NCBI RefSeq assembly: GCF_013343115.1
Contig: NZ_CP054570.1
Span: 434,001 to 498,000, forward strand
Source: Streptococcus sanguinis
GTDB lineage: Bacteria; Bacillota; Bacilli; Lactobacillales; Streptococcaceae
DNA: 64,000 bases
Direction: 5' to 3'
The position numbers and the translations under genes were made by a program. Positions within the stretch are counted from its first letter, which is position 1. Every line of letters begins with the position of its first letter. The notes beneath the pieces are model-generated. The model was not told the origin of the DNA. It worked only from the letters and a program-made list of their open reading frames with translations, and ran no database searches. Of the stretch, positions 17,075 to 27,218 are shown piece by piece.

Positions 17075-19072
17075 ATGACTGAAAAACAATCGTTTTATAT
17101 TACAACCCCTATCTACTATCCGAGCGGTAAACTCCACATCGGGTCTGCCTATACGACCATTGCTTGTGATGTTCTGGCTCGCTACAAGCGTCTCATGGGC
17201 TACGATGTTTTCTATCTGACTGGCCTTGACGAGCATGGACAGAAGATTCAGCAAAAGGCTGAAGAAGCTGGTATCAGTCCTCAAGCTTATGTCGATGGGA
17301 TGGCAGTTGGGGTCAAGGAACTCTGGAAACTGCTGGATATTTCTTACGATAAGTTTATCCGGACGACTGATGACTACCATGAAAAGGTTGTAGCCGATGT
17401 CTTTGAAAGACTCTTAGCCCAAGATGATATCTACTTGGGTGAATATTCAGGCTGGTATTCTGTATCTGATGAGGAATTCTTTACTGAAAGCCAGCTGGCA
17501 GAAGTCTTCCGTGATGAAAATGGAAAAGTAACTGGTGGAATCGCACCGTCTGGACATGAAGTGGAGTGGGTATCAGAAGAGTCTTATTTCCTCCGTCTCA
17601 GCAAGTACCAAGACCGCTTGGTAGAATTTTTCAAATCTCATCCTGACTTTATCACGCCGGACGGTCGTCTCAATGAAATGCTGAAAAACTTCATTGAGCC
17701 AGGTCTGGAAGACTTGGCTGTATCTCGGACGACCTTTACTTGGGGCGTGCCAGTGCCATCTAATCCTAAACACGTAATTTATGTCTGGATTGATGCCCTG
17801 CTTAACTATGCGACTGCTCTTGGCTACGGTCAGGATGATCACGCTAACTACGATAAATTCTGGAATGGAACAGTCTTCCACATGGTGGGCAAGGACATTC
17901 TGCGTTTTCACTCTATCTACTGGCCAATCCTTCTTATGATGCTTGATATTAAGCTGCCCGACCGCTTGATTGCTCACGGCTGGTTTGTCATGAAGGATGG
18001 CAAGATGTCCAAGTCTAAGGGCAATGTGGTCTATCCCGAAATGCTGGTAGAACGCTATGGTTTGGATGCATTGCGTTATTACCTCATGCGCAGTCTTCCT
18101 GTTGGTTCAGACGGAACCTTCACTCCTGAGGACTATATAGGTCGGATCAACTATGAATTGGCCAATGACCTCGGAAACCTCCTCAACCGTACGGTTTCTA
18201 TGATTAATAAGTATTTTGATGGTCAAGTGCCAACTTATGAAGAAAATGTGACAGACTTTGATGGAGCTTTGGCTCAGGTAGCAGCTCAATCTATTGCTGA
18301 CTACTACAAACACATGGATGCAGTAGACTACCCACGCGCCCTAGAAGCAGTCTGGACGCTCATCTCCCGTACCAATAAATATATCGATGAAACCGCTCCT
18401 TGGGTTCTGGCTAAGGATGATTCCAAGGTCAAAGAACTGGCAGCAGTCATGAGCCACTTGGTAGCCAGCCTTCGTGTTGTGGCACACATGATTGAGCCTT
18501 TCATGATGGAAACCAGCAAGGCAGTCCTCAGCCAACTTGGCTTGCCTCAAGCAGCTTCGCTGGAAAACCTAGCAATTGACCAGCTCCCAGCAGGCCTGAC
18601 AGTTGTAGAAAAAGGAACACCAATCTTCCCACGTCTGGATATGGAAGAAGAAATTGCCTATATCAAGGGACAAATGGAAGGCAACAAACCTGCGGTTGAA
18701 AAAGAATGGAATCCAGAAGAAGTCGAGCTCAAACTTAACCGCAAGGAAATCAAGTTTGACGACTTTGATAAGGTAGAAATCCGTGTCGCAGAAGTCAAAG
18801 AGGTGTCTAAGGTTGAAGGTTCTGACAAGCTTCTTCAGTTCCGCTTGGATGCAGGAGACGGTGAGGACCGCCAAATCCTCTCTGGTATTGCTAAATACTA
18901 TCCAAATGAGCAAGAATTGGTCGGTAAGAAAGTCCAAATCGTAGCCAACCTCAAACCGCGCAAAATGATGAGCCGCATCAGCCAAGGTATGATTCTATCA
19001 GCCGAGCACGGCGACCAACTGACTCTCCTTACCGTGGACGAAAAGGTCCCAAATGGAAGTTTGATTGGATAG
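17075..19072 (+). CDS. metG: Methionyl-tRNA synthetase
   Basis: Class I synthetase that charges tRNA-Met. It is 665 residues from ATG 17075, which has AAAGGA 7 nt upstream. The HIGH motif is HIGS (21-24) and the KMSKS motif is at about 310-314. The C-terminal part (from about 565; [17 protein letters not shown]) is the EMAP/CsaA-type tRNA-binding domain used for dimerisation. The leader between the predicted transcription start and the ATG is about 40 nt, too short for a T-box. Confidence 0.96.
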   Translation: MTEKQSFYITTPIYYPSGKLHIGSAYTTIACDVLARYKRLMGYDVFYLTGLDEHGQKIQQKAEEAGISPQAYVDGMAVGVKELWKLLDISYDKFIRTTDDYHEKVVADVFERLLAQDDIYLGEYSGWYSVSDEEFFTESQLAEVFRDENGKVTGGIAPSGHEVEWVSEESYFLRLSKYQDRLVEFFKSHPDFITPDGRLNEMLKNFIEPGLEDLAVSRTTFTWGVPVPSNPKHVIYVWIDALLNYATALGYGQDDHANYDKFWNGTVFHMVGKDILRFHSIYWPILLMMLDIKLPDRLIAHGWFVMKDGKMSKSKGNVVYPEMLVERYGLDALRYYLMRSLPVGSDGTFTPEDYIGRINYELANDLGNLLNRTVSMINKYFDGQVPTYEENVTDFDGALAQVAAQSIADYYKHMDAVDYPRALEAVWTLISRTNKYIDETAPWVLAKDDSKVKELAAVMSHLVASLRVVAHMIEPFMMETSKAVLSQLGLPQAASLENLAIDQLPAGLTVVEKGTPIFPRLDMEEEIAYIKGQMEGNKPAVEKEWNPEEVELKLNRKEIKFDDFDKVEIRVAEVKEVSKVEGSDKLLQFRLDAGDGEDRQILSGIAKYYPNEQELVGKKVQIVANLKPRKMMSRISQGMILSAEHGDQLTLLTVDEKVPNGSLIG

Positions 19073-19131
19073 CAATATTTGATTGAAGGCTAAGCTTCAC
19101 AAAAAGAATTTTTGACTTTGTTCGATAATGT

Positions 19132-19162
19132 TCCCCTAGCAGGAGGCTGCTGGGGGATTTTT
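19132..19162 (+). terminator. Terminator after metG
   Basis: CCCCTAGCAG/CTGCTGGGG stem around GAGG, followed by a T-run. Confidence 0.9.
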
Positions 19163-19187
19163 GATGTAATATTCTTTTTGAAACCGC

Positions 19188-19216
19188 TTGACAAAAGGTA
19201 TATATATTTATATAAT
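19188..19216 (+). promoter_or_regulatory. Perfect consensus sigma-A promoter
   Basis: TTGACA (19188-19193), exactly 17 bp, then TATAAT (19211-19216). It drives the small membrane-protein operon that follows. Confidence 0.88.
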
Positions 19217-19246
19217 TTTTATTGAAAAAGTTTTAGGAGTTATATT

Positions 19247-19381
19247 ATGAAAATAGTAAAAATTGCATCACTTATTTTGTTGTTGCTTTTAATTGTCATT
19301 CTCTTTCCGCTGAACCCTTATTTAGCAGCTTTTCTAGCTATTATTAGCCTTGGAGCAGCATTTTTGATTCGGAGGAGGTAG
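19247..19381 (+). CDS. Small hydrophobic membrane protein (44 aa)
   Basis: Translates as a 44-residue protein beginning MKIVKIASLILLLLL and ending LIRRR. It has two hydrophobic stretches (about 6-20 and 24-41) broken by PLNPY. AGGAGT lies 7 nt before the ATG, and the promoter upstream is a perfect consensus. The last codons (CGG AGG AGG TAG) supply the AGGAGG ribosome-binding site of the next gene, so the two are translationally coupled. No family is recognised. The strong signals make it likely to be real. Confidence 0.7.
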   Translation: MKIVKIASLILLLLLIVILFPLNPYLAAFLAIISLGAAFLIRRR

Positions 19382-19385
19382 TATA

Positions 19386-20042
19386 ATGAAAATAGTTAAG
19401 GATTTCATAAAAAAAGTTTTGGGGGCTAAGGTTTACATATGGATTGTGGTAGCCGTTCTTGCTATCTTTTTTGTTGTTGCGAAAACTTATAATATCATTG
19501 GATTTTTCCAGGGTAAAAACGCTTCAGATGAGCGAAGCCAAATCTATACTCAAATCACTCGCTTAGAGAAAGTCAAAGAAAGTGTTTTTTTGGATGTAGG
19601 GATTCAAAAGGTTGAAACGATTGAGAAAGATAAAAAAATACCTGGTACCAATTTCAGTATTCCACTGTCTGTTAAGAAAGCTATTATCATTCTAAATTAC
19701 ACGGCTAAATTTGGAATTAAAGAAAGAATTAAGATTAAGAAAATTGCTGAACATGAGTACGAGCTAACTATACCTAAATATGAAGTCATAGGTGTAGAGG
19801 TCTCAGATAATCCAAAAGATCGATACAAACTCTATGATATGAGCGGACAGCTATTGAGCGGTTCAACGGAAAATATTGATACTGGAGAGCATGTTGCTAA
19901 ATCTCTTAGCAATAAAGAACAAGAAGGGTATATTAAACAGTATAAAAATCTTATTACGGAATCGGCAGAAGACTATTATACAAATATCGTGACTAGTATT
20001 GACCCAGATGCTAAAGTGACCTTTAAATATGTAAACCAATAG
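19386..20042 (+). CDS. Membrane-anchored DUF4230-like protein
   Basis: A 218-residue protein with one N-terminal membrane helix (about 15-32) after a basic start, then a mainly beta soluble domain. The pattern GIKERIKIKKIAEHEYELT, IPKYEVIGVEV, YKLYD and a helical C-terminus with A/E/D-Y-Y spacing resembles DUF4230; I assign that with moderate confidence. Function is unknown. It follows the 44-residue gene by 4 bp in the same operon and is closed by a terminator at 20114. Confidence 0.7.
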   Translation: MKIVKDFIKKVLGAKVYIWIVVAVLAIFFVVAKTYNIIGFFQGKNASDERSQIYTQITRLEKVKESVFLDVGIQKVETIEKDKKIPGTNFSIPLSVKKAIIILNYTAKFGIKERIKIKKIAEHEYELTIPKYEVIGVEVSDNPKDRYKLYDMSGQLLSGSTENIDTGEHVAKSLSNKEQEGYIKQYKNLITESAEDYYTNIVTSIDPDAKVTFKYVNQ

Positions 20043-20113
20043 GAAACAAAATTTCTTTATAGTGATACAGTTTAGCTGATAGTGAAATGTATCGTTCTAT
20101 CAACTTGGGAAAG

Positions 20114-20144
20114 CATCTTGCACATCATTGCAAGGTGTTTTTTT
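20114..20144 (+). terminator. Terminator after the DUF4230-like gene
   Basis: CATCTTGCA/TGCAAGGTG stem followed by seven T. Confidence 0.88.
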
Positions 20145-20175
20145 ATGTCCTATAGCATATCGTAAACCCCTCAAT

Positions 20176-20236
20176 TTTGTTTAAAACAAACAAATAATAT
20201 GGAAAAAAACAGAGAAATGAGTTATAATAAACAAAA
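20176..20236 (+). promoter_or_regulatory. lacR promoter with LacR-like operators
   Basis: TATAAT (20223-20228) with a weak TGGAAA 17 bp upstream. An odd 15-bp palindrome TTTGTTT-A-AAACAAA (20176-20190) lies upstream of it. AAACAAAA (20229-20236) overlaps the predicted transcription start. The same TTTGTTT/AAACAAA core forms the large inverted repeat before lacA, so LacR autoregulation is likely (inference). Confidence 0.6.
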
Positions 20237-20259
20237 CTAGAGTGTAGAGAGGGAATAGT

Positions 20260-21015
20260 ATGGGTAAAAATCAGAGACAGGGCGAAATAGTTAAGCTGGT
20301 GGATCGAGCTGGGACGGTGACGGTTGCTGAGATTGTAGAGAGTATGAAGGTCTCCGACATGACGGTTCGGCGGGACTTGATTGAGTTGGAAAGTAAAGGG
20401 CTGCTGACTCGTGTTCACGGTGGGGCTAAAAGTAATCAGCATCTCAAGTACAGAGAAATCCCTCATGAAGAGAAGCTTTATCAGAATATCGAGGCCAAGC
20501 GGACCGTTGCCAAGAAGGCTGTGGAGCTGATTGAAGATGGCGATACTATTTTTCTTGGACCAGGGACTTCTGTAGAAGTGCTGGCTGAGGAAATCAGCAA
20601 TCAGCACTTGCGCGTGATTACCAACTGCCTGCCGATCTTTCATGATCTTCTGAAGAAGAAGTCGGATACCTTCAAAGTCTTTCTACTTGGTGGGGAGATG
20701 CGGGAAGCGACTCAAGCCTTTGTCGGCGAGATGACCAATGCCATCATGGATAAGATGTATTTTACCAAGATGTTTTTCAGCGGCAATGGTATCAAAAATG
20801 GTCAGATTATGACTTCTTCTTTTGAAGAAGCCTACACCCAGAAGCTAGCTTTGGAGCGCTCGACAGAGACCTACCTACTGATTGATTCTTCTAAGATTGG
20901 CAAGGAAGATTTCACTTCTATCTGTCCTTTGGCAGATATTACAGCTGTTATCACGGACCAGATGTCTGAAAATGCTCAGGAAGAACTGGAAGTTTATACC
21001 AAGATTATTTCCTAG
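20260..21015 (+). CDS. lacR: Lactose operon repressor LacR (DeoR family)
   Basis: DeoR-type repressor of the tagatose-6-phosphate lac operon, 251 residues. It has an N-terminal helix-turn-helix (about 5-55; TVTVAEIVESMKVSDMTVRRDLIE) and a C-terminal sugar-phosphate sensing domain (about 75-235) that in relatives releases DNA on binding tagatose-6-phosphate. The start follows GAGAGGG. Immediate adjacency to lacABCD and the paired operators support the assignment over other DeoR members. Confidence 0.92.
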   Translation: MGKNQRQGEIVKLVDRAGTVTVAEIVESMKVSDMTVRRDLIELESKGLLTRVHGGAKSNQHLKYREIPHEEKLYQNIEAKRTVAKKAVELIEDGDTIFLGPGTSVEVLAEEISNQHLRVITNCLPIFHDLLKKKSDTFKVFLLGGEMREATQAFVGEMTNAIMDKMYFTKMFFSGNGIKNGQIMTSSFEEAYTQKLALERSTETYLLIDSSKIGKEDFTSICPLADITAVITDQMSENAQEELEVYTKIIS

Positions 21016-21043
21016 TTTATTTTAAATGGATGAAAAAAATATC

Positions 21044-21069
21044 AAAAAGCTCTTTTTAGGGCTTTTTTT
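21044..21069 (+). terminator. Terminator after lacR
   Basis: AAAAAGCTC/GGGCTTTTT stem followed by T residues. The T-run merges into the left arm of the lac operator. Confidence 0.8.
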
Positions 21070-21117
21070 GTTTATTTTAATCATCTTTAAAAATATTTTG
21101 ATTAAAATAAACAAAAA
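21065..21117. promoter_or_regulatory. Perfect 19-bp inverted repeat, candidate lac operator
   Basis: The arms at 21065-21083 and 21099-21117 are perfect reverse complements (core TTTGTTTATTTTAATCA), separated by 15 bp. The right arm ends 4 bp before the lacA -35. TGTTT(A/T)-type half sites are known for lactococcal LacR. Candidate LacR operator by sequence and context. Confidence 0.75.
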
Positions 21118-21121
21118 TATG

Positions 21122-21150
21122 TTGACAAATAACTTTTAAAGGAGTATAGT
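21122..21150 (+). promoter_or_regulatory. lacA promoter
   Basis: TTGACA (21122-21127), exactly 17 bp, then TATAGT (21145-21150). The leader to lacA is about 65 nt. Confidence 0.85.
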
Positions 21151-21223
21151 ATGCTTATAGGAAACAGAAAGTGTTTTTTATAAACAATATTCTGTGCAAA
21201 AAATCAAACAAAGGAGAATGCTC

Positions 21224-21649
21224 ATGGCAATTATTATTGGAGCAGATGCTGCTGGAAGCAAGCTGAAAGATGTGGTCAAGGATTTTCTCGTCGGAGAAAA
21301 CTTTGAAGTGGTGGATGTGACGAAAGAAGGTCAAGATTTTGTTGATGTGACCCTTGCAGTTGCGGCTGAGGTGAATAAACAAGAGGAAAATCTTGGTATT
21401 GTCATTGACGCTTATGGTGCTGGTCCATTTATGGTAGCGACCAAAATCAAAGGTATGGTAGCGGCGGAAGTCTCAGATGAACGCTCTGCCTACATGACTC
21501 GCGGCCATAACAACTCTCGCATGGTTACAATGGGAGCTGAAATCGTTGGTGAAGGTCTGGCTAAGAATATTGCCAAAGGCTTTGTCAATGGGAAATACGA
21601 CGGTGGCCGCCACCAAATCCGGGTCGACATGCTCAACAAGATGTGCTAA
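21224..21649 (+). CDS. lacA: Galactose-6-phosphate isomerase subunit LacA
   Basis: One subunit of the LacAB enzyme that converts galactose-6-phosphate to tagatose-6-phosphate. It is 141 residues with the RpiB/LacA fold ([16 protein letters not shown] start; [11 protein letters not shown] block). ATG 21224 was chosen because AAGGAG lies 7 nt upstream and the family starts with this sequence; in-frame ATGs further upstream have poorer spacing. First gene of lacABCD. Confidence 0.95.
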   Translation: MAIIIGADAAGSKLKDVVKDFLVGENFEVVDVTKEGQDFVDVTLAVAAEVNKQEENLGIVIDAYGAGPFMVATKIKGMVAAEVSDERSAYMTRGHNNSRMVTMGAEIVGEGLAKNIAKGFVNGKYDGGRHQIRVDMLNKMC

Positions 21650-21665
21650 GAAAAGGAGAAATCAA

Positions 21666-22181
21666 ATGAAAATTGCAATTGGATGTGACCATATCGTTAC
21701 CAATGAAAAAATGGCAGTCTCAGATTTTCTAAAATCAAAAGGCTATGAAGTTCTTGATTTTGGAACTTATGACCATACACGTACTCACTACCCAATCTTT
21801 GGTAAAAAAGTAGGGGAGGCAGTCGTTAGTGGACAAGCTGATCTTGGTGTTTGTATCTGTGGTACAGGTGTCGGTATCAACAACGCTGTAAATAAAGTTC
21901 CTGGTGTTCGTTCAGCTTTGGTACGTGACATGACTTCAGCGCTCTATGCTAAAGAAGAGCTCAACGCCAACGTTATCGGTTTTGGCGGAAAAATCACTGG
22001 TGAGCTCCTTATGTGTGACATCATTGAAGCTTTCATTCATGCGGAGTACAAGCCAACTGAAGAAAATAAAAAATTGATCGCAAAAATTGAGCACGTTGAG
22101 ACTCACAATGCTCATCAAACAGATGCCAACTTCTTTACAGAATTTCTTGAAAAATGGGATCGTGGAGAGTACCACGACTAG
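21666..22181 (+). CDS. lacB: Galactose-6-phosphate isomerase subunit LacB
   Basis: Partner of LacA, 171 residues, the usual LacB length. It shows the RpiB-family blocks [14 protein letters not shown] and the substrate loop [20 protein letters not shown] with the active-site Cys. ATG 21666 follows AAGGAG by 7 nt, 16 bp after lacA. Confidence 0.96.
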   Translation: MKIAIGCDHIVTNEKMAVSDFLKSKGYEVLDFGTYDHTRTHYPIFGKKVGEAVVSGQADLGVCICGTGVGINNAVNKVPGVRSALVRDMTSALYAKEELNANVIGFGGKITGELLMCDIIEAFIHAEYKPTEENKKLIAKIEHVETHNAHQTDANFFTEFLEKWDRGEYHD

Positions 22182-22193
22182 TGAGGTAGCCAG

Positions 22194-23123
22194 ATGATTC
22201 TTACAGTGACCATGAATCCTTCTATCGATATTTCCTATCCTTTAGAAGAATTGAAAATAGATACTGTTAATCGTGTTGCGGAAGTCAGTAAAACAGCGGG
22301 CGGCAAAGGCCTCAACGTAACCAGGGTCTTGGCAGAAATTGGAGACAATGTCGCTGCGACGGGACTGATTGGTGGGACCAATGGTGAATTTCTCTTGCGG
22401 AATCTTCATCAAGCTGTACGGCCATTATTTTATAATATTTCGGGAGATACGAGGAATTGCATTGCAATCTTACATGAAGGTAAACAAACAGAAATCCTGG
22501 AAGCCGGTCCGACTATTACAGCGGATGAGGCAAATGGTTTTTTACATCATTTTAAATCATTAATGGAATCAGCTGAAGTAGTTAGCATCTCGGGAAGTCT
22601 ACCAGCCGGTTTACCTGTTGAATATTATATTCAATTGGTTGAAATTGCTAATCAAGCTGGCAATAAGGTGGTGCTGGATTGCTCTGGAGCTGCTCTGGAA
22701 GCTGTGCTCAAATCAGATGTCAAACCAACTGCCATCAAACCTAATAATGAGGAACTTTCTCAGTTGTTGGGTCGCGACGTTTCCAAAGATTTGGATGAGT
22801 TAAAAGCTGTCCTTTCAGAATCGCTATTTGAAGGAATCGAGTGGATTATCGTATCACTCGGTGCAGATGGCGCTTTTGCCAAACACTGGGATACTTTCTA
22901 TAAAGTAGATATCCCTAAAATCCAAGTAGTCAATCCAGTTGGCTCCGGGGACTCAACTGTTGCAGGGATTTCTTCGGCTTTGAGTCTTCGCTTAGATGAT
23001 GCTTCCTTATTGAAGAAAGCAAATGTTCTCGGCATGCTCAATGCTCAAGAAAAAATGACCGGTCATGTCAATGTTACAAACTACGACGGCCTATACAATC
23101 AAATCACAGTAAAAGAGGTATAA
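22194..23123 (+). CDS. lacC: Tagatose-6-phosphate kinase LacC
   Basis: PfkB-family kinase that forms tagatose-1,6-bisphosphate, 309 residues. The PfkB signatures are the N-terminal [18 protein letters not shown] with the GG substrate motif (about 37-45) and the C-terminal [12 protein letters not shown] with the catalytic Asp (about 253). It sits 12 bp after lacB and 3 bp before lacD, in one transcript. Confidence 0.95.
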   Translation: MILTVTMNPSIDISYPLEELKIDTVNRVAEVSKTAGGKGLNVTRVLAEIGDNVAATGLIGGTNGEFLLRNLHQAVRPLFYNISGDTRNCIAILHEGKQTEILEAGPTITADEANGFLHHFKSLMESAEVVSISGSLPAGLPVEYYIQLVEIANQAGNKVVLDCSGAALEAVLKSDVKPTAIKPNNEELSQLLGRDVSKDLDELKAVLSESLFEGIEWIIVSLGADGAFAKHWDTFYKVDIPKIQVVNPVGSGDSTVAGISSALSLRLDDASLLKKANVLGMLNAQEKMTGHVNVTNYDGLYNQITVKEV

Positions 23124-23126
23124 AGA

Positions 23127-24107
23127 ATGGTATTAACAGAACAAAAACGCAAGTACATGGAAAAACTCTCTGATGAGAATGGCATCATTTCTGCCTTGGC
23201 GTTTGACCAACGTGGTGCTTTGAAACGTCTCATGGCTCAACACCAGGAAGCAGAACCAACAGTAGCTCAAATGGAAGAACTGAAAGTTTTGGTCGCAGAA
23301 GAGCTGACTCCTTACGCTTCGTCTATGCTGTTGGATCCTGAGTATGGACTGCCTGCTACGAAAGCTTTGGACAAGAATGCAGGCTTGCTATTGGCCTATG
23401 AAAAGACAGGCTATGATACTTCTAGCACCAAGCGCCTGCCAGACTGTCTGGATGTTTGGTCAGCAAAACGTATCAAAGAACAAGGTGCGGATGCAGTGAA
23501 ATTCCTCCTTTACTATGACGTAGACAGCTCAGAAGAACTCAACCAGCAAAAGCAGGCTTATATCGAGCGTGTGGGTTCTGAGTGTGTGGCAGAAGATATT
23601 CCTTTCTTCCTTGAAATCTTGGCTTACGATGAAAAGATTGCGGATGCTTCCAGCGCTGAGTACGCTAAAGTGAAACCTCACAAGGTTATCGGTGCCATGA
23701 AGGTCTTCTCAGATCCACGTTTCAACATTGATGTCTTGAAAGTGGAAGTTCCAGTCAATGTTAAATACGTTGAAGGCTTTGGCGATGGTGAAGTGGTTCA
23801 TACTAAAGAACAAGCTGCTGCCTTCTTCAAGGAACAGGATGAAGCAACTAACCTGCCATACATCTATTTGAGTGCTGGTGTATCTGCAAAACTCTTCCAA
23901 GAAACACTTGTGTTTGCTCATGAGTCAGGTGCTAACTTCAACGGCGTTCTTTGCGGACGGGCGACTTGGGCTGGCAGTGTCAAAGACTACATTGAGCAAG
24001 GCGAAGAAGCAGCTCGCAAGTGGCTTCGTACAACTGGATTTGAAAATATTGATGAGCTCAACAAGGTTCTTCAAAAAACAGCTACCTCTTGGAAAGAAAG
24101 AGCCTAA
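23127..24107 (+). CDS. lacD: Tagatose-1,6-bisphosphate aldolase LacD
   Basis: Class I aldolase that cleaves tagatose-1,6-bisphosphate to glyceraldehyde-3-phosphate and dihydroxyacetone phosphate. It is 326 residues with the LacD start region ([16 protein letters not shown]) and the Schiff-base lysine region around [11 protein letters not shown] (about 205). In S. pyogenes one LacD copy doubles as a regulator; nothing here shows that. No terminator follows; the next hairpin is the lacT attenuator. Confidence 0.95.
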   Translation: MVLTEQKRKYMEKLSDENGIISALAFDQRGALKRLMAQHQEAEPTVAQMEELKVLVAEELTPYASSMLLDPEYGLPATKALDKNAGLLLAYEKTGYDTSSTKRLPDCLDVWSAKRIKEQGADAVKFLLYYDVDSSEELNQQKQAYIERVGSECVAEDIPFFLEILAYDEKIADASSAEYAKVKPHKVIGAMKVFSDPRFNIDVLKVEVPVNVKYVEGFGDGEVVHTKEQAAAFFKEQDEATNLPYIYLSAGVSAKLFQETLVFAHESGANFNGVLCGRATWAGSVKDYIEQGEEAARKWLRTTGFENIDELNKVLQKTATSWKERA

Positions 24108-24136
24108 AATTTGTTAAAAAATAAATAAAGTAAGGG

Positions 24137-24165
24137 TTTACATTCTTGAACTGATATGCTATAAT
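24137..24165 (+). promoter_or_regulatory. lacT promoter
   Basis: TTTACA (24137-24142), exactly 17 bp, then TATAAT (24160-24165). It gives lacTFEG a start separate from lacABCD. Confidence 0.85.
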
Positions 24166-24183
24166 GAAATCAGAAATTGAATA

Positions 24184-24266
24184 GGGTGAGCGTTACTAAG
24201 TTGGATTAGGCGTGACCGCAAATAAATTGAGGGAAGATCTAGCCTCGGTTTGTTTGTGGTCTTTTT
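24184..24266 (+). promoter_or_regulatory. LacT antiterminator (RAT) and overlapping terminator
   Basis: The segment 24184-24217 has the BglG/LacT-type RAT pattern (GTTACTAAG ... AGGCGTGACC). Its last four bases GACC (24214-24217) begin the terminator stem 24214-24226 / 24249-24261, which has 13 pairs including two G:U and is followed by five T. The two structures are mutually exclusive. LacT bound to the RAT would let transcription into lacTFEG when lactose is present. Confidence 0.88.
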
Positions 24267-24303
24267 GTTTTGCCAGAACCCTAGAAAATGAAGAGGAGGA
24301 GAT

Positions 24304-25137
24304 ATGTATCGAATCATACATCCTATGAACAACAATGTTGCTCTAGCCAAACATGAAAATGGTGAAGAGGTTGTTCTGATTGGCAGTGGTATAGCCTTTA
24401 ATAAAAAGAAGGGTGATATCGTTCTTGAAAGTAAGATTGAGAAAATCTTTCGCCTAAGAACGGAAGAGTCTAAAGAAAACTTTGTGGCCTTGCTCAAAGA
24501 TGTTCCGCTGGACTTTATCACAGTGACCTATGATGTGATTGACACCCTTTCTAAGAAGTATGATTACCCTGTTCAGGAGTACATCTATGTCACGCTGACG
24601 GATCACATCTACTGTTCTTATCAGGCTGTGCAGCAGGGGCGGTACAAGGAGAGTGATCTGCCGGATGCTTCGGACAAATACCCTGTCCCTTATCAGATTG
24701 CTCAGGAAGCAGTAGCGATATACCGCGAGCGGTTGTTGGATCATTTCCCTAGCGACGAGGTCAATCGCATTGCCTATCACTTTATCAATGCTGAAGGGGA
24801 GACCAATCCTGAGGGGCAAAGTCACTTGGGCAAGCGAAAAGATATTCTGGCTGCTGTTGAGGCAGAGCTGAAGAAAAATGGCATTAAAAGAAGTGCAGAA
24901 AACAGCAACTTTTATGACCGTTTTATGATTCACCTGAACTACTTTTTGGACTATCTGGACAGAAGCCGTGATGACAATGTTTCCCTGCTGGAAATGGAAA
25001 GTCAGATCCAGATGACCTATCCTCAAGCCTATCAGGTCGGAAGTGATATTTACCACATCATTGCCCAGAAGACGGGAATTGATTTATATCGTAGCGAACG
25101 GGTCTACCTAGTGCTGCATATCCAACGCCTTTTATAA
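24304..25137 (+). CDS. lacT: Transcription antiterminator LacT (BglG family)
   Basis: RNA-binding antiterminator controlled by PTS phosphorylation, 277 residues. It has an N-terminal co-antiterminator RNA-binding domain (about 1-55; NNNVALAKHENGEEVVLIG), then two PRD domains (about 65-170 and 171-277) with conserved histidines (for example in YVTLTDHIY and AYHFINAEG). GAGGAGG precedes the ATG. It regulates its own transcript through the RAT upstream, together with lacFEG. Confidence 0.93.
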   Translation: MYRIIHPMNNNVALAKHENGEEVVLIGSGIAFNKKKGDIVLESKIEKIFRLRTEESKENFVALLKDVPLDFITVTYDVIDTLSKKYDYPVQEYIYVTLTDHIYCSYQAVQQGRYKESDLPDASDKYPVPYQIAQEAVAIYRERLLDHFPSDEVNRIAYHFINAEGETNPEGQSHLGKRKDILAAVEAELKKNGIKRSAENSNFYDRFMIHLNYFLDYLDRSRDDNVSLLEMESQIQMTYPQAYQVGSDIYHIIAQKTGIDLYRSERVYLVLHIQRLL

Positions 25138-25185
25138 TAGCAAATAATAATAAAATTTCACATAAGAATACAAGGAGGAACTATC

Positions 25186-25503
25186 ATGAATAGAGAAGAA
25201 GTAACATTGCTCGGTTTTGAAATTGTGGCCTACGCTGGTGACGCTCGATCCAAGCTCCTGGAAGCTTTGAAAGCCGCAGAGGCTGGGGATTTTGCCAAGG
25301 CAGATGCCTTGGTAGAAGAAGCAAATGGCTGCATCGCTGAAGCACACCATGCTCAGACCAGTCTTTTGACAAAAGAAGCGGCTGGTGAGGACTTGGCTTA
25401 CAGTGTGACCATGATGCACGGTCAAGATCACTTAATGACTACTATTTTGCTAAAAGACATGATGCACCATTTGATTGAATTATATAAAAGAGGAGTAAAA
25501 TAA
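25186..25503 (+). CDS. lacF: Lactose-specific PTS component EIIA, LacF
   Basis: Cytoplasmic phosphocarrier of the lactose PTS, 105 residues, all-helical trimer-forming family. The phosphoryl-accepting His78 lies in MMHGQDH, with Asp81 as the metal ligand. AAGGAGG lies upstream of the ATG. The TAA stop overlaps the ATG of lacE (TAATG). Confidence 0.96.
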   Translation: MNREEVTLLGFEIVAYAGDARSKLLEALKAAEAGDFAKADALVEEANGCIAEAHHAQTSLLTKEAAGEDLAYSVTMMHGQDHLMTTILLKDMMHHLIELYKRGVK

Positions 25504-27209
25504 TGAACAAACTCATCGGACTTATTGAGAAAGGGAAGCCTTTCTTTGAGAAGATTTCTCGGAATATCTATCTCCGTGCCATTCGGGATGGCTTTATCGC
25601 TGGTATGCCAGTCATCCTCTTCTCATCTATCTTTATCTTGATTGCCTATGTGCCAAATGCTTGGGGCTTCCACTGGTCTAAGGATATTGAAACTTTCCTA
25701 ATGACTCCTTATAGCTATTCAATGGGGATTCTGGCTTTCTTTGTGGGTGGGACCACTGCAAAGGCTTTGACAGACTCTGTCAACCGCGACCTGCCTGCGA
25801 CAAACCAGATTAACTTCTTGTCTACTATGCTGGCTTCTATGGTCGGCTTCCTCCTCATGGCAGCTGAGCCTGCCAAGGAAGGCGGCTTCCTAACTGCCTT
25901 CATGGGAACGAAAGGTCTTTTGACAGCTTTCATCGCAGCCTTTGTTACGGTTAATGTCTACAAAGTTTGCGTGAAAAATAATGTCACCATTCGCATGCCA
26001 GAAGAAGTTCCACCAAATATCTCGCAAGTATTTAAAGACTTGATTCCATTTACTGTCTCAGTCGTTCTGCTCTACGGTTTGGAACTGCTTGTTAAAGCAA
26101 GTCTGGGAGTAACGGTTGCTGAATCCATCGGAACACTTCTCGCTCCGCTTTTCTCAGCGGCAGATGGCTATCTGGGAATCACGCTTATCTTTGGTGCTTA
26201 TGCTTTCTTTTGGTTTGTGGGAATTCACGGTCCATCTATCGTTGAGCCTGCCATTGCTGCCATTACTTATGCCAATATCGATGCCAACTTGGCTCTGGTA
26301 CAAGCTGGTCAGCATGCGGATAAGGTCATCACTTCTGGTACGCAAATGTTTATCGTTACTATGGGTGGTACTGGTGCGACCTTGATTGTTCCATTCCTCT
26401 TCATGTGGATCTGTAAGTCCGAGCGTAACCGTGCAATTGGACGGGCATCTGTTGTCCCAACTTTCTTTGGTGTAAATGAGCCAATTCTCTTTGGTGCTCC
26501 AATCGTACTGAATCCAATTTTCTTCATTCCATTTATCTTTGCACCTATCGCAAACGTATGGATTTTCAAATTCTTTGTTGATACTTTGAACATGAACTCC
26601 TTCTCAGCTAACCTTCCTTGGGTGACACCTGGACCTCTGGGAATTGTGCTGGGTACCAACTTCCAGCTTCTGTCCTTTGTTCTTGCAGCCCTTCTTGTTG
26701 TAGTGGATGTGATTATTTACTATCCATTTGTCAAGGTTTACGACGAACAAATCCTAGAAGAAGAACGTTCCGGCAAAGCTAACGATGCTCTTAAAGAAAA
26801 AGTAGCAGCTAACTTTAATACTGCTAAAGCAGACGCTATCCTTGAAAAAGCAGGAGTGGATGAAGAAGCTCCATCTCAAAACAATATAAGCGAAGAAACC
26901 AATGTTCTGGTGCTCTGTGCAGGCGGTGGTACTAGCGGATTGCTGGCCAACGCTTTGAATAAAGCAGCAGCTGAATACAATGTTCCTGTCAAAGCAGCAG
27001 CTGGCGGCTACGGTGCTCACCGTGAAATGTTGCCTGAGTTTGATCTCGTTATCCTGGCTCCTCAAGTTGCTTCCAACTTTGAAGATATGAAAGCGGAAAC
27101 AGATAAATTAGGCATCAAGCTAGCTAAGACTGAAGGCGGCCAATACATCAAACTAACCCGTGATGGCAAAGGGGCGCTTGCCTTCGTTCAGGAGCAATTT
27201 AACAACTAA
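25503..27209 (+). CDS. lacE: Lactose-specific PTS component EIICB, LacE
   Basis: Membrane permease and phosphotransferase that imports lactose as lactose-6-phosphate. It is 568 residues: an EIIC domain with about ten membrane segments (about 1-420; [14 protein letters not shown] and [15 protein letters not shown] blocks), an acidic linker, and a C-terminal EIIB domain. The phosphorylated Cys472 is in [13 protein letters not shown]. Order lacT-lacF-lacE-lacG matches other streptococci. Confidence 0.96.
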   Translation: MNKLIGLIEKGKPFFEKISRNIYLRAIRDGFIAGMPVILFSSIFILIAYVPNAWGFHWSKDIETFLMTPYSYSMGILAFFVGGTTAKALTDSVNRDLPATNQINFLSTMLASMVGFLLMAAEPAKEGGFLTAFMGTKGLLTAFIAAFVTVNVYKVCVKNNVTIRMPEEVPPNISQVFKDLIPFTVSVVLLYGLELLVKASLGVTVAESIGTLLAPLFSAADGYLGITLIFGAYAFFWFVGIHGPSIVEPAIAAITYANIDANLALVQAGQHADKVITSGTQMFIVTMGGTGATLIVPFLFMWICKSERNRAIGRASVVPTFFGVNEPILFGAPIVLNPIFFIPFIFAPIANVWIFKFFVDTLNMNSFSANLPWVTPGPLGIVLGTNFQLLSFVLAALLVVVDVIIYYPFVKVYDEQILEEERSGKANDALKEKVAANFNTAKADAILEKAGVDEEAPSQNNISEETNVLVLCAGGGTSGLLANALNKAAAEYNVPVKAAAGGYGAHREMLPEFDLVILAPQVASNFEDMKAETDKLGIKLAKTEGGQYIKLTRDGKGALAFVQEQFNN

Positions 27210-27218
27210 ATCTGTTTA

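Noticed and set aside
20143..20643. Minus-strand frame of 166 codons over the lacR promoter and gene.
   Set aside because: Low-complexity translation with no ribosome-binding site, and it overlaps lacR and its operators.
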